Source: Cervus elaphus (taxonomy: Eukaryota; Chordata; Mammalia; Artiodactyla; Cervidae). Taken from it: a DNA stretch of 64,000 nucleotides. The translations under genes and the position numbers were made by a program. This document shows positions 32,834 through 47,900 of this stretch, piece after piece; positions within the stretch are counted from its first letter, which is position 1; each line of letters begins with the position of its first letter. The notes under the pieces are model-generated. The model had not been told where the DNA came from, did no database searches, and was given only the letters and a program-made list of their open reading frames with translations. The stretch is taken from contig NC_057820.1 of the NCBI RefSeq assembly GCF_910594005.1, positions 935,001 to 999,000 of the forward strand, read 5' to 3'.

Positions 32834-34270
32834 AAACATAAAATATACAGACTGGTGATTAAAAAGGCACATACCCCTCCCCCACCCAGATTCCAAGAAA
32901 ACCGCTAACGTCAAGGTCCTCCCAGTTCACCTATTGCCATCATGTGACTTCACTCAGGAGGACTTTCGAGTCTGCCTGCCTGGGACAAAAACGCTCCTGT
33001 AATCCCTCCGTTAACCAGAAGAGCCACCACCCGGTGGAAGCGCAGCCCTTGGCTCAGGCAGGCTGCTGACTCACGTGGGAGGCGCCATCAGCATCTTCCT
33101 CCCAGAGAGGCAGAGGGTCAGCAACTTGATGGCAGGGTCCCGACGGGCCAGCAGGGAAGACGACACCCTGGTGCAGGAGCGGCACGAGCCGGGGATGACA
33201 ACCCCGATAAGCCGACCACGTCTATACACGGGAGACAGGAAAATGAATCTCCGCTGGCGACAAGATCACAATCAGCCCGGAACGGTGAAGAATTAATCAT
33301 GCTGGCCAAACGTAATTGAGTTCTGACACCCCTGGGTTCGAAGTACAAGAGTCAAGAATAAAGACCAGTCAGTCCCAGCCGATCGGTTACCTGTTACATT
33401 CACATGGAAAGACCAGATTATGTTAACAGTGCTAACAGGCAGGAACTAAAGTCTGAAGACAGATTTCCCTGGTGCTTAAGAGCATTCTAAAGATATAGAT
33501 GTGACACCAAAGCGGTAGCTGGGGTGACTCTTCTAGAACCTGAGTCAGGTATCATGCCTCCCACCCCAGACCCCCACCCCAGACCACATCCCTCACCCTC
33601 TACTCCAGCCAGCCTGCCTCCTTCACCCCACTTACGGCCAGCACAATCCACGCTACGGCTGCAGATCATTTACAGTCCTCCCAAGGCCCCCAAGTCTCCC
33701 TCTCCACCAGCACCAGCCTGAAGTGCTGGTTCCCATCATGGGAACAGGCTCTGGTGGACGGAGTCCCCCTAAATACAGGCCCCAAGGTGAAGGTCCTCAG
33801 GGTGTGAGGACAGGTGAACTAGAGACAACTCACCTGCACTCTGCCCCAGGCCCCGCCACACACACCCCATGCGATGGGCGAGCCTGGGGTCACTGCGGCA
33901 ACCACTCCTGCCTGGGGGACCCCAGAGGGGGCATGCAGGAGGGCCCCTCAGAATAAGCTCTCTCCACGGTGGGCTCCTAGGGGACAGGGTCCTGTGCGTC
34001 TCAGATGGGAAGGCTCTCCACCTCCACGGTCCTGACCACCTGCTCTGCTTCACTAAGGACCTCCCTCCCCCGTCTCTGGGGAAGGTGGGCCAGGACCTGG
34101 AAGGGCCCACCCCCAGCTAGACAGCACCCCACCCCTCCAGGAGCCAGGGAAGCAGAGGCACCTCTGGGGCTCTGCCCAGAGACCCCATCCAGCCCATCGG
34201 TCAGTGTTTTCCACCCCCCGTGTGCACAGGGCTGCCAGGGGCCACTATGCAGCAAGGGTCCGCTTTGCTT
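32834..34270. other. Unassigned intergenic sequence
   Basis: No gene or repeat recognised. Confidence 0.35.
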
Positions 34271-34372
34271 CCGTTCCCAGTGCTCCCAACCCTCCCAGGC
34301 GCTGAGGCACCTCTACCCTGCGCCCCCAACCCTCCCAGGCGCTGAGGCGCCCTCTACCCTGCGCCCCCAGCC
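34271..34372. repeat. 42-bp tandem duplication
   Basis: Two full copies plus a part of CCCAACCCTCCCAGGCGCTG..CCTCTACCCTGCGCC. Confidence 0.8.
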
Positions 34373-35190
34373 CATCTCTCAAGCTCTCGCCCGCACCCCC
34401 GGCCGAGCCCCTCATGAGTGTGGACAGCCTGGTCACCGCCCTCCCACCTCTGGGCCTCTGTGCTGGCCGCACCCTGGGGCCAATGCTTCTGGCTCCCGCA
34501 GCACAGCTGGCTCCCAGCACACCCAGGTGTCTCCCAGCCTCCAGCCTGCCTCGCAGCCCTCCTGCCTGTGACCTGATGCCACATTCACTGTCCCCAAGTA
34601 CCTGAGTGCAGGCTTACAGCGCCTGTCTGTGTCCCCCCATCCATGAGGCTGCTGGAAAGTGCGAGGTCCGCACAAGTGACGGGACCAGGAAGGGCTTCTG
34701 CCCCCCGCAAAGCACTTTGAACACAGTGGCGAGAGCCCACCCCTTGCTTAAAAGGAGCTCAGTGTCACTTCCAAGGAGGTGGCCACAGCTGCAGGCAGAG
34801 CCTGGGTATGGAGACGCACTGTGGGCGGGCGGCCCCTCGGGCTGCAGGGGGGACTGTACAGCCCTGGTCCCCAGACACGGAAAGGCCCTGGCACCCCAGC
34901 TGCAAACCAAGCAGCAAGCCGAGGCCCTGGCCTCCTAGCACCCGCTGGGTACACACTCCCTTCAGTCGCAGACTGGGGCCGAGAGGCACACACAGGACGT
35001 GGCTGGCTCCACACCCAAGGTCTGGACCCGGCTTCAGCATGACCAGGGCCCCAGGGCAGAGCTGCAAACCGACTAAAAGGAGGTCATTCACCGTCTCCGT
35101 GTCCACCCTCCCCGTGCACGCGCCCAGGACCGACGCTGACGTGGCTCCTCCCAGCACAGGCATCACCCAGCAGCCAGTCTGTCTGGCAAC
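34373..35190. other. Intergenic DNA just downstream of SLBP
   Basis: GC-rich, no feature recognised. Confidence 0.4.
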
Positions 35191-35199
35191 ACAGTAAGT

Positions 35200-35984
35200 C
35201 AAAGAAGGTTCTTTTTATTTTTGCAGTGTCATTCCATACAAAAGCAATAGAAACATAACAGTCTTTAGAAGTTTACAACTGAATATACGAACAGAAAATC
35301 TGTACACATTATCATTTACAGCCATTTTACAAAGTGAATTAACTGATTATAAAAAAAAATTCTAATCCCTCTGCTGCCTTAACTTTTGGAGTATTTTAGG
35401 TAGAAGGCCCACTTAGTGCTATTTACAAGTACCAAATTAAGACTGTATAACTTACACATAAAATCCATTAACTTATCAGCTCAATTCAATCTTTGACTAT
35501 TCAGTGCTCTGTATGAGGAAAAAATCCCATCTTGATATACTGACAAACAACCAGAAACCTAACGCTTTCCATAGAGATAGTAAAGGAGCCAATTGTGAGA
35601 ACACTCATTCAGATACCAGTGAAGAAAGTCAATGCTAGACTGGTCCCAAGAACAGTTAAACCCAAACCAGCCATTTGACGAGTAGCAATTTAACATCTAC
35701 TATACCTGTGGAAAAGCAGTTACAGTACACTTTCCAGGTTACCATCAAGGATGCTGGAGATTAAGCGATTAAGGTTGTTGCAAGACTGCTTCAAGTTAAA
35801 TTTTCCTCAAATTTAGTTCCATTTACAATTTAAAACATGCAAAGTACACTCCCTATACATAAAATTAACATTTCTTAAGAAAACGGGGCAAGAACACTTC
35901 ACCATGAAACAGCAAGCTATTAACGGGAACCTCCAGTTACAAACGAGGATGCATGCTGGGCAGTTGGCCTCCAGGTGGCGCCGG
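35200..35984 (-). other. SLBP: SLBP 3' UTR with polyadenylation signal
   Basis: AT-rich stretch following the stop codon (35987-35985). AATAAA on the minus strand is at 35219-35214, so cleavage is expected near 35195-35205. The sharp change from AT-rich UTR to GC-rich flank supports this end. Confidence 0.8.
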
Positions 35985-38900
35985 TTAGCTCATGGCCGAG
36001 AAGTCTCTCAGGGGCTCGGTTAAACAGGCCTCCAAATCAAACTCGTCCTCTGCCTGGCGGTCCATGTGCCTGACTTTGGTGGGGGTGCTGCAGAACATGT
36101 CCTGGAAGACAGAAGCACAGTCTCAGCAGCCCCTGGGGCACAGGACTTGCTGCTGAAGGGCGCTGAGCAGGGCCGCTCAACCTCTGGGGACTCAAGACTC
36201 CCCAGGATCGCAGGAAACTCCGAGAGAATTAACATTCACAGATAATGTCAAACTTTAGCTGACCTCTCAAATTCCCGCCCCCAACCCTGCCCCATGAGAA
36301 ACGGAGCAACCCTTTAAGTCCTCTGAGCCGCAGCCACTCGAGGCGGTGGGAGCCATGATGTGGCTCAGAAGCACTGCTGAGCCAGAAACCAGATCGGGAC
36401 GGCCACCCTCAGCTCTGGCCCTGGGCTGACATGACCTCACTCCACCCAAAAACAGGGGCCAAGGTGTTCAACCTGAACCTAATCTAAGGGGACAACATGA
36501 AACCGCCCACCGAGGAGCCTGAACCCCTCTAAGAAGTCGTTTCATGGGGGAAAACAGGAAGATTATTCTAAACTACAGGGAATTAAAGAGACGTGGCTAT
36601 TAAACATGTAATCCTTGATTAAACTCCATATCAAGAGAGAGAAAAAGACCTGTGAAAAGGGTATTACTGGGACAAGCGGAAAGCCTGAACAGCCTGTTTA
36701 CGCGGCAGCGGTATTCTAGCAAGGTGGCCTTTGTGCACAGCAGTGACGCTGTGGCGTCTCTCTGCTCAGCTGAGCAGCTCTCCCCCGGGCTCCCGCTCCC
36801 GAGGGGGACCTGCGGGCTCACCTGTTCCCACCCATCCTGCTCTCTCGCCTCCCGCATCCCCCACCTCCGCATCACTTCTCCCTGGAGGTCCCAGGACCCC
36901 CCACAAGGACCCTTGCCTCTATCTGCACAGCCGCCCTCCCAACTTGTCTGATCACAAGCACACGATCAGAATCCGTTTGCTGAGCTGGGATGAGGGTCAC
37001 TCAATCCAGATCAAGGACACCACTTGCTGAGATCGTTCGGCATTGGTTTCTCTGTAGTCCTGCCTGCATCTGAATACCCACTAAACTGGGATCCTCCTGT
37101 GGTTAAATATCCTGTTTTCATTTGACAAGTTTCCAGGTTACTAGTCCTCAAAAAGCATTTGTGGTAGCTGTATCCCTCATGAATATCTCTGTCATCCTTC
37201 TATGTTGGTGTTTGTGTTACTTCTAACACCTCTCAGAGTCAGAGAGGACCCGGGGTGCAGGTGGCCCCACGACTGGAAGGACAGGTACCTGTTTACCAGG
37301 GCAACAGGTGGCAGGCAGGGAAAGGCAGTTGTGCACTTTGATTTTACCTGCTCCTTAGCTGTTCACAGTACAGGCTGGTCTTATATAAAGCCTGAGTTTT
37401 TCAAGAAAACATTTACTTCTAGTTTTTAACCTGTTTTTCCTTCCACTTCGTGGGCAGGATATTTCTACATGTAAGTACTGGAGCAATCTCCTTCATAACA
37501 AGTGAGAGGTCAATCACTTCAGTCATGTCTGACTTTTTGAGACCCAACAGACTGCAGCCCATCAGGCTCCTCTGTCCATGGGATTTCCCAGGCAAGAATA
37601 CTAGAGTGGGTCGCCATTTCCTCCTCCAGGGGATCTTCCCGACCCAGGGATGGACCTTGCATTGCAGTCTCTTCACCACTGAGCCTCTGGGAAAGCCCCT
37701 GTGATAACAAAGGCACCCTTTGCTGTGAAGTGCTATTGTGTGTGGCTTGCACACACGCAGAGAAGCCTGAAGAACTCGCACTCAATCAGTAACCACAGAC
37801 TGAGAGACGGAGGAGTCTGTACACTGCTTTTCATCTTCTGAGTTTTTTTTTTTTTTCCCTGCCCCAAAACATGTCCTTTTTAAAAATTGGCAAATGTGGG
37901 GAAACCCCCAGGCCCAAAGCATCTCTCCATTTATGACAGCTAGCCAGTGATCCTGTATCAGCAATTCACCAGCACAAACTAAATAGCCTAAAATTAACAC
38001 TAATGACAAGGCCTGTATCTAACACCAGAACTAGAAAAGACCTTTTACTTTTAAATGAAAATGGTGGTATTGATTAGTCAGACCAAACCCAAAATCTTAA
38101 AATAGGGATCCATCAAATCTGACATTTCAATAAAGTCAGAGAAAGAGGTAAGGACCCCTTCTTCTAAGCATCAGAATCAAATTTCAGCTTAAAGTTCAGT
38201 TTATAAAGGGACATATGTTATAAACAATAAATCTGAAACACTTGTGCGGAAAGGCACTTACGAAGTTGTCCTGAGAGCTTGTCTGGGACTCAGAGCTGCT
38301 TTCTGCGGACTCAGTCTCCATCTCCCCGAGGTCCACAGGATGTCTGTGCAGTGAACACATGCGTGTCAGTCACCACGTGAGGGAAACAGGAGGCACGTGA
38401 TGCAGGCGAGCAAGCTAGGCCGGGTCCGTGAGGCCCACGCTGCCACATGCGCTCCCTGCACCGCCTCTGCCCTGACGAGAGGACGCCCCCCACTCCTCCG
38501 CCCAGGCCCTCCCCAAGGAACACTGGCAGCAGCCACCACAGGCAGGATGTCCACCGTGCTCAGAGCACACAAGAAGAAGCTGCCCACTCCTGCGCGTGGC
38601 CAACCGTCTGTACACACCCACAAGCATCCCTGTAAGTAGAAGCGACAACAGTAAAGTCCGGTTTGGGGGGACAGACACTGACAAACCAAACTACACACCA
38701 CCACTCATTTTTCCAATTTCCTGCTGACAGAGAGAACGGGACAATAGTGACAACTGGAAAGAAACCAGGGTGTGTCTGTGAAGGTGAGGCCAACCTCATA
38801 AAGATGTATTAGACATCGTTTCAAACCTGACAGTTCTAATAAACATCCCCAGCTCAGAGCAAAAACTCAGAAATCTGGACTAACCGCATCTCTGAGAGAG

Positions 38901-41900
38901 GGAGATGTTCAAACGAGGGAACCGAGGAGAGAACCACAGACCAGCCTCCACCTCCCTGCCCACTTGGCATCCGGACCACATGGCAGTTCAACCTGAGACC
39001 TTTTCCACTGGACAAAGTTTTAAAAGATAAAAACCTTTCATAGGCAAAAAAAAAAAAAAAGGAAAACCTTTTACTTTTACATTGCTGTTCAGTCACTAAG
39101 TCATATCTGACCCTTTTGCAACCCTGTGGACTGAAACACTATGCTCCTCTGTCCATAGGGTTCTCCAGGCAAGAATACTGGATGTTTTCCTTCTCCAGGG
39201 ATCTTCCCGACCCAGGGACTGAACCCACATCTCCTGCACTGGCAGGAGGACTCTCTACCACTGAGCCAACTGGGAAGCCCCAATTTTCATTGGAGTACAG
39301 TTGCTTTACGAGCTCGTGTCAGTTTTTACCAAACAGCAAAGTGAATCCACTATGCACACTTGTTGCTGTTTAGTCCCTAAGTCATGTGCGACTCTGTGAT
39401 CCCACGGACTGTAGCCCGCCAGGCTCCTCTGTCCATAGGATTTCCCAGGCAATACTGGAGTGGGGTGCCATTTCCTTTTCCAGGAGATTTTCCCAACCCA
39501 GGGATCAAGCCCGAGTCTCTTGCAAGTGGATTCCATACCACTGAGCCGCCTAGCTCAACAATTACTCAAGCTTTTCAAGATGTTTTATCTTAAAAAACAA
39601 ACAAAACCCCATGTACCTCTACTAACATGAGTTTGTCGTAGCTACAAACAGTTAAGTCCAACCCAGGAAGCACATCCCTCCCCCCAGCCCTCCGGGAGCC
39701 CACACGGCCGGCTTCGGACACTAGCACAGAGAACAGCCACGATACAGGAGGACCCGCCACACAGTGAGAGAGCTGCTGCCATCACGCAGACAGGGGGGAC
39801 AGGACTCTAAGAGACGCACATTTCTTGCAAATCACATCCTTCTTCAGCTGGGGGATCCCAAAAATGCAGAGCCACCTTCCAGAGTCTGATCTGCTGGTCC
39901 CACGACCGCCGACTGTACTTCTTGAATTTGTTGGGGGTTTTGGGATGAACGCCGGGCTGTCGAAGGTGCCTACAGGGAAAGAGGGATGATCCTGGTGCGC
40001 AACTAGACCCACGTGTGAACATGAGCCGAACAGCACTACCTCGCTGACTGCTCATCCCTCGCAATCCACGCTCCAGTAAAGGACACCTGCATTCAGCCCA
40101 GCAGCTGCCATGCTCTGTAAAGCTCCCTCTGTATCCTTGTGCGGGAAGCGGGACGCATGCTCCTTACATACACTGGGTAAGGCTCATGTTCTTCTCTAGT
40201 AAAAGCTTTACAATCTGTAACCTGAACTTAACTTTTCCCCCGTCATGTACTTTAGTAGTCTCACATTTATAAGACAGCTATGATTCCTAAGAAACGTTAC
40301 CTAACATTCTAAATTATGAAAATGTTACTTGTCTTCATGTCCTTGGTTTTGCAGTCACCAACAGATTCTTCTTTTTTTTTTTTTTCAGATTCTTCTTTAT
40401 ATAAGTGCCTGAAGGTCATTAATAACACAGCTCTTAGCAGGTGAAAGACACCCAGAATCAGATTCACCACCTACGCAGGTGACCTGGCCAGCCCACGCTG
40501 GTGGCAGAGGACTACCTGGGGACTTCTTTAATGTAGCGGTCGTAGGCGATGGTGTTCTTCCCGTAGTTGATCTGTTTCTGTCTCCGCATCAGGACACTTT
40601 CATCCGTCTCCAAGTCGGCTGGCAATGCGGACACAGACTCCTTCGAATCCGAACTAAACAGAAGGAAAATAACACAGCAAACCTCACAAATAAGATCACT
40701 ATGTAAGAAAATGTGTAAACACAATAAAAGAGCATTTGCCCTCTGGATTTCCAAACTATATTAACTCCAGAACAGTCTAGAATCTCTGAATATATGGAAA
40801 TTTAGTACAGGATACATATTTCAAATCAGTGAAGAACAGAAAAAATAATAAATACTATTGAGAGTCAGCATTTCACGTTCACATGTTCACCTTATTTGTC
40901 ATGAGTAAGTCACAGGGTTATTAGTTAGAAAAGAAATGATTACACAGCATTTACCTTCCTGATGATGACTTTCTCTCTCTTCCAAAGTCATTTATGAGGA
41001 GTTTCCTTTTATATCTGAGAGCAAAGTAAATAAATGTTGCTGTTTTTACAAAGGTACAGAAATCAACACAATGCTTTCAGAGCTACAAAGCCTCTGTGAG
41101 GGTGCGGTCTGGTAAGGGGATTAAGTAATAGTCACAGTAAGGTGGCTTCTTTTTCAACCTCCCTCAATCACCACTCTCCGGTGAGAAGATAAAGGCTACT
41201 TGCCAAGACCATACAAGATGCTTAAAGCAACCAGTTCTGAAAGAAAACTACTGCTGCCAATTAAGTAGTGAGACCATGGAACTTTACATCTCTCTTAACC
41301 CTGAAACCTTCAGGAAAAACTAAACGTGAGCTGAAATGAAGTCTTTATTTCTAATACCACAATCACTCACTAATGAAACACATGCCTGTTGGGCACCGCT
41401 CACCTTGGGAAGACTGCACACCTTCCCACCCCCAACCTCCTTCCTTGTGGATGTCACCGGGAATTTGCTTTCTAGCACAGCAACAACCAACACCCAACTT
41501 TGCAAAGTTATGTCACCAACCAAAAAACACAGTACAATCTAACCTGGAAACTGCCTCTAGCTAGAAGTTCATGCTAGGGTCCAAAAGATGTCACATATTC
41601 TGGTGCCTCACCCTGCCCCAAGTTTGCTGGGGCATCCCAGTGAAGTCTGGACACCAGGAGACAATCAATTAATCTCCTTCTGTGTATCTAGAACCATCCC
41701 ATGAGAACTAAAACACTAGTCCCTGAAATCATTTTCTGTAGGATCTCATTCTTTCTGGAACCCATTCAGGTATGATAAGGGATTCCCTGGTGGCTCAGAG
41801 AGTAAAGAGTCTGCCTGCAACGCGGGAGACTGGAGTTCAATCCCTGGGTCGGGAAGATTCTCGGGAGAAAATGGCAACCCACTCCAGTATTCTTGCCTGG

Positions 41901-44900
41901 AAAATCCCACGGACAGAGGAGCCAGGTGGGCTACAGCCCATAGGGTCGCAAGAGTCGGACATGACTAAGCGACTTCACTTTCACTTTCAGGTATAACTAA
42001 AACCCATTTTCCAATTTTCAGACTGTTGGTGTGTAGTGTGAGCCAGCTGCCTTGACATACAGCAAGCTCACTGCTCACCCCTCACCACCTGGTGGGAAGT
42101 AAGGCAGACCACCACCATCAAAAGCTCCATCACCTGGTCTGCTCAAAAGCAGCACCTTTCCATCAGAAAGGGTGTGATCCAGAGTGGCCCGAAACAGCAC
42201 GAGGGCAGGACAACTTCCAGAGAGGAACAAAGAGGAGTCCAACAACAGGAGGGTCAAGACAAACAGGGTCTCCCTGCATCAAACAGGTGCTGGAGACGGT
42301 CCCCAGCAAGGGGTGACAGTGGGGGTCAAGACACACAGCACTGGGGCTCCACAGTCCAGTGGTTAGGACTCTACACTCCCAATGCAGGAAGCACAGGTTC
42401 AATCCCTGGTCAGGGAACCAAGATTCTGCATGCCAAGCACAGTCAAAAGAAAAAAAAATACACAAGGACATGACCAGAGTTGTTATAAACCTTGTGAACA
42501 AACACAAAAACTGCACAGACCAAGTCAAACAGCCTAACTTTTCACAGCTGAGAAAAATCAACATCTATATAAATACAACTCATTCAAAATACTGGAGCCT
42601 GTCAACTCCCAGTTCACTCTTCTACCCACGTAGACTATCTGTCCACATACATTTTAATGTCTGAAAGAAATTAAGTGGCCCCTTAAATGGTCATAACCAA
42701 CCTCAACGTGTGCCTGTGTCCTTTCCAATGGAGGCAGCTCTAAACACCACTGACCACTGCAGACGCAGAGGAAGCAGTCTGGCCCTGCTTCCCTGCTTGA
42801 CAGTGAGGACAGACCTTCTCATCCAAATTAAGAACCAACAGACTCTTGGCTCAATATACTTCAATTAATTTCAAGCCACAGCATTTTAACTCAAGGCTCA
42901 TTCACTGGATTGGATGGCATATATCAAGTAGAAGAAAGGCCCCAAAACACCAGGGAGAATGTAATCCTGGGATGAGCAGGGGTGAAGAATGCCATCATCT
43001 TCTCAACTGTAAGGAGCTGAGGGAGAGGACGTAACTTGGAATTGAACTTGAACACACACAACTTTGGGCAGGCCTGCAAAGGGGTCACAGACCCCAAGTC
43101 AGGGACTTCCCTGCATTCTGGCACTTCTGAGCTATTACCTGAGGCAGGTGTCAGTCAAGAGCGCATTCCCCAGTGGAGTGGGAACAGCCAGTGTGGAAGG
43201 TCAGAGCACATGGCCATAGATGCCTGCAGCCCAGCCAGCCACTTGTCCAACCACAGCCACCCTAGGACAGCGCCAAGACACTGGTCCACAAATGTCAGTT
43301 GGCAGGCTCAACAGACCAGCTTAAGACGTGGCTGGACCCCACCGTTTCCCATCCAGCAGGCCTGGGGTGGGGCCTGAAAACCCGCATTTCTCACAAGTTC
43401 CCAGGAGCTGTGATGTGGCTGGTTGGGGGCCCACCACCACTTTAGGATATGCCTCAAATTTCATATACACTTTAAAACACCACAGGTAACACTTCAAAGT
43501 GGTCTAAAATATATACCTTGCAATTTCTTTGTTAACTCTGGTCCTCATTTCATCTTCTTCCACTGCACTTGCCCAGTCTGAACATCTAGAACGGGGCTTA
43601 GGGCCTTCGGGAGTGGTAAAGCTGCAAAACAATGAAAGGGCATGTTTGAACCATGACACAACTTTCAGTTTCCTTTCAAATCATGTATCAGGAAATGTTC
43701 TGAGGTTGTTTGGAGAGTGCCAAGAAAATGGGCTCCAGAGTAATCAGCTCCATTAACTCCCTAGCTCACCAAGTTCCAGCAATTCGCTCCAAGCCTCTCT
43801 GGGTTCTGTTTGTTAAACAACCGTGCACTCCCTATGTGTCAGCTAGATTATGAGAACACAGTCCATGGGGGGAAAGGCAGACCAAGTCAACAGGTATCAT
43901 TAGCACCAAGAAGTGCACTTATCTAATACAACTTTTTCTGTAAAAAGTTTTGTTTTTTTAAAAGGATTTTAAAGAAAGATTTCAGCTAATACATTCTCAG
44001 TGCTAAGCAGAGTGACCAACACCTAATAAATGTGGCTAGTATTTACTTCCAGATGCACGCAATTAACGGTTCAGAATATATCACATCATAATTAAAATGT
44101 GGGGAATAAAAATATCCTTCAGAGCTCTTACCACATCAGGGCTTAGTCTACTGATAAAGGCATCCCTAGAGTTGGATACATTTAATCTAGGAGCTCAGTT
44201 CTATCTAGAACTCAAGGAAATCTTCAGTCAAGTTCAGGCAATTTGAAAGCATGGGGCTTCATGCCAAGAATTGTGGCAGCTAGAATTGTTGGTATGTCTG
44301 TTATTTATAGATAAGATGTAAACTCACATTTTTATCTTTCTTCCTCAACTTTCTATTGGTCACTACTCATACATCAAAAAGAGAACTTCAACTGCAACAA
44401 CAAGCAATTTTATATATTCTAGCTGAAAACTCAATGGCATGCTTCGAAAATGCAACAGCAATAACCAAAGAAATAATCCCCTTACGTAATTGTAATTTCT
44501 TCCCTTAGTTACCCCAACCAGAAAAACTCAAATCCTAAAAACAAATTTCTACAGTATAAATATGGTTGGCAGGGTCTGAAATCAAATTATTGAACAAGTT
44601 AAAATGACTCAAGATTGTATCTCAGACACAGAGGAAAATCAAATGGAGGTGTGCCCAGGGTTAGACATCAACACTCTCAATAGTGTGTCAAGAGGTCCAG
44701 GTCTGCATTTCCCAGCCATAACAGGTGCCTCAGCTTTTAAAAGGTACTGAAAAGACTCTTGAGAGTCCCTTGGACAGCAAGATCAAACCATCAATCCTAA
44801 AGGAAATCAACCCTGAATATTCATTGGAAAGACTGATGTGGAAGCGCGAACTCTGTGGCCACCTGATGTGAAGAGCCGACTCATTGGAAAAGACCCTGAT

Positions 44901-47900
44901 GCTCGGAAAGACTGAGGATAAGAGAAGGGGACAACAGAGGATGAGATGGTTGGTTGACACCACTGACTCAATGGACATGAGTTTGAGCAAACTCAGGGAG
45001 ATAATGAAGGACAGGGAAGCCTGGCGTGCTGCAGTCCAAGGAGATGCAGAGTCAGACACAACTTGGCAACTGAACAATGCCCTTTTACGCCATCTCACAT
45101 TTTGGTAGCTCGACAGACACTACCTTTTGTGGAACTGAAACTCATGTTTTAGATTAGGCAAATTACATTCACCACCTCACCCCTAGCTTGGGATGAGTAC
45201 TTGTGGGGAAAGTGCTCAAATGGAAGATAAAGGTTTATTTACACACTGAACTAATGTCCCTTCAAAGGGATCAGTTCTTGTATCCATGGAGATGTGGATG
45301 GCTCCACTCTCCAAGAACCTGCATCATGTTCCACTGCCACCACAGGGGACTGTGGGAATAAAAGCACACAGAACAAACGGCAGGGGCAACGCACCTAGGA
45401 CAGGAACATTGCTGGCACAGGAACAAGGAGGCCTGTGTGGCTGTGAGCCACAGGCGGAATCCCAGAATACAAAGGAATTTTAAAGCAATTAAGCAGTTAA
45501 GGATTTAACATTTTGTCTTCAGTTAAAAGTGAGATCACTGCAGGGGTCAAAGCTTGATCTCAAAGATAGCTTTGTGATAGCTATCTTTGTGATGGCATCT
45601 TTGTGATGCCAAAGAATGTTCAAAATACTGTACAATTCTGCTCACTTCACATGCTGGTAAGGTAATGCTCAAATCCTTCAAGTTAAGCCTCAAAAGTATC
45701 TGAATCAAGACTTCCCAGATGTATAAGCTAGATTTAGAAAAGGCAGAGGAACCAGAGATGATATTGTCAACATTGACTGGCTCACGGAGAAAGCAACAGA
45801 ATTCCAGAAAAACACCTACTTCTGCTTCATTTACCTGAAAGACTTTGTGTGGAAAATTCTTAAGAGATGGGAATACCAGACCACCTTACCTGCCTCCTGA
45901 GAAACCTGTATGCAGGTCAAGAAGCAACAGTCAGAACCAGATATGGAACAACGGACTGGTTCCAAACTGGGAAAGGAGTACAATAAAGCTGTGTATCATC
46001 ACCCTGTTTATTTAACTTACATGCACAGTACATCATGCGAAATGCTGGGCTGGATGAGTCACAAGCTGGAATCAACTGCCAGGAGAAATATCAATAACCT
46101 CAGATGTGCAGATGATACCACTTAAATGGCAGAAAGTGAAGAGGAACTAAAGAGCTTCTTGATGAGGATGAAAGAGGAGAGTGAAAAAGCTGGCTTGAAA
46201 CTCGACATTCAAAAAACTAAGATCATGGCATCCAGTCCCATCACTTTATGGCAAATAGATGGGGAAACAGTGGAACAGTGACAGACTATTTTCTTGGGCT
46301 CCAAAATCATTGGGGATGGTGACTGCAGCCACGAAATTAATAGACATTTGCTCCTGGGAAGGAAAGCTATGACAAACCGAGACACTGTATTAAAAATCAG
46401 AGACATCACTTTGCCAACAAAGGTCTGTATAGTCAAAGCTGTGGTTTTTCCAGTAATCACGCACGGATGTTAGAGTTGAACCATAAAGAAGGCTGAGCAC
46501 CAAAGAATTGATGTTTTCAAATTGTAGTGCTGGAGAACTCTTGAGAGTCCCTTGGACAGCAAGGAAATCAAACCTGAATATTCATTCCAAGGACTGATGC
46601 TGAAGCTCCAATACTTTAGCCACCTGATGTGAAGAGCCAACTTACTAGAAAAGACTCCCAACACTGGGAAAGATTGAAGGCAGGAGGAGAAAGGGGCGAC
46701 AGGGGGTGAGATGGTTGGATGGCATCACCAACTCAATGGACATGAGTTTGAGCAAACTCCACAAGATGGTGAAGGACAGGGGAAGCCTGGAGTGCCGCAG
46801 TCCATGGGGTCGCAAGAGCTGAACTCCACTTAGCAACTGCACAATAACCTATTCCTCACATCTAGCCCCAGGGCTGTTAGAGCCTCTCCTTCTCTCACAT
46901 CTTTCCCCAAGAAATCTCAAATCTTTAAAAGTCACAGGTATGCTGATCCTCAATTTATGCCTCCCCACCCAGACTGTTAGATGCTGCTCTCTCAATATCT
47001 TTTCTTTACTCATCTCAAAAACTTAAAGCCTAATCACTGACTTCTTCCCCAGACCAGGTCTGGTCCACACCTTCCTCTTGCTAACAAAGTTTCATAAGAG
47101 ACCAAGGTCTGCAGGTCTCAAAGCTAGAGTCGTCTCTGACTCCTCCCTGCACCGGCCCCTTAACCCATCAAGTACTGAGAGTCCTGCCTTAGAAGTCTAC
47201 CCTAAGCTACACACTCCTTATACCGTCTCCACAGCTCGGTCTTCACCACCCCTTTCACCTGACTTGGCAGCTGTCCCCCACCCTTTGTTCTCCTCTAGCC
47301 AGTCCTCATACTAGCTAAATGCCTCCCCACCTGAGGGCCCTGGTGTGTGGATCCTCAAGGGACCACCTCCCATCTCATCCGGACCGAGGCCTTTCCAGAC
47401 CACGGATCTGAAGAGCTTGCCGGCCTTCACCACCGGACACCCGCTGCGTGTACTCCAGAAACTCCTGTCTCCCTGAAATACTTTGTCTGACTTGCTGACC
47501 CACCCGTGTCAAGAGTATAAGAACAAAAAAGAAACCATGGTTGGCAGGGTGTCTTGACCTGCCCAACACACTGCCCAGACTAGAAAACACTCAAGTAAAC
47601 TGCAAATTGCAGAAGTACGGCCAAGGCTCCTCAGAAGGGAAGTGCCTCAGGAGCATCAGGGTGCAAAGAGGGTCCTGGAGGTTAAGGCTTGGTTTGCATC
47701 CTGGCACCCACCTTCTGTGACTGCTACAACACCCAACTTTCCTGACTCTTTCACGGGGGAGCCTGACTCGCCGTGTTGGAACGTTCTATAAAGTTTGTGG
47801 TGGCCCTCAATGCCATCCCTGGAACCTAGCAGGGCTCGCTGACTGAGACTGAGCCCAGTTTTTGTTGACACCCGTCACTGAGACACCTCCTCGGACCCTC

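Larger units (their letters stand above)
41015..43516 (-). other. SLBP: SLBP intron 3
   Basis: Holds the SINEs at 41779-41990 and 42338-42462. The rest is unique-looking. Confidence 0.8.
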
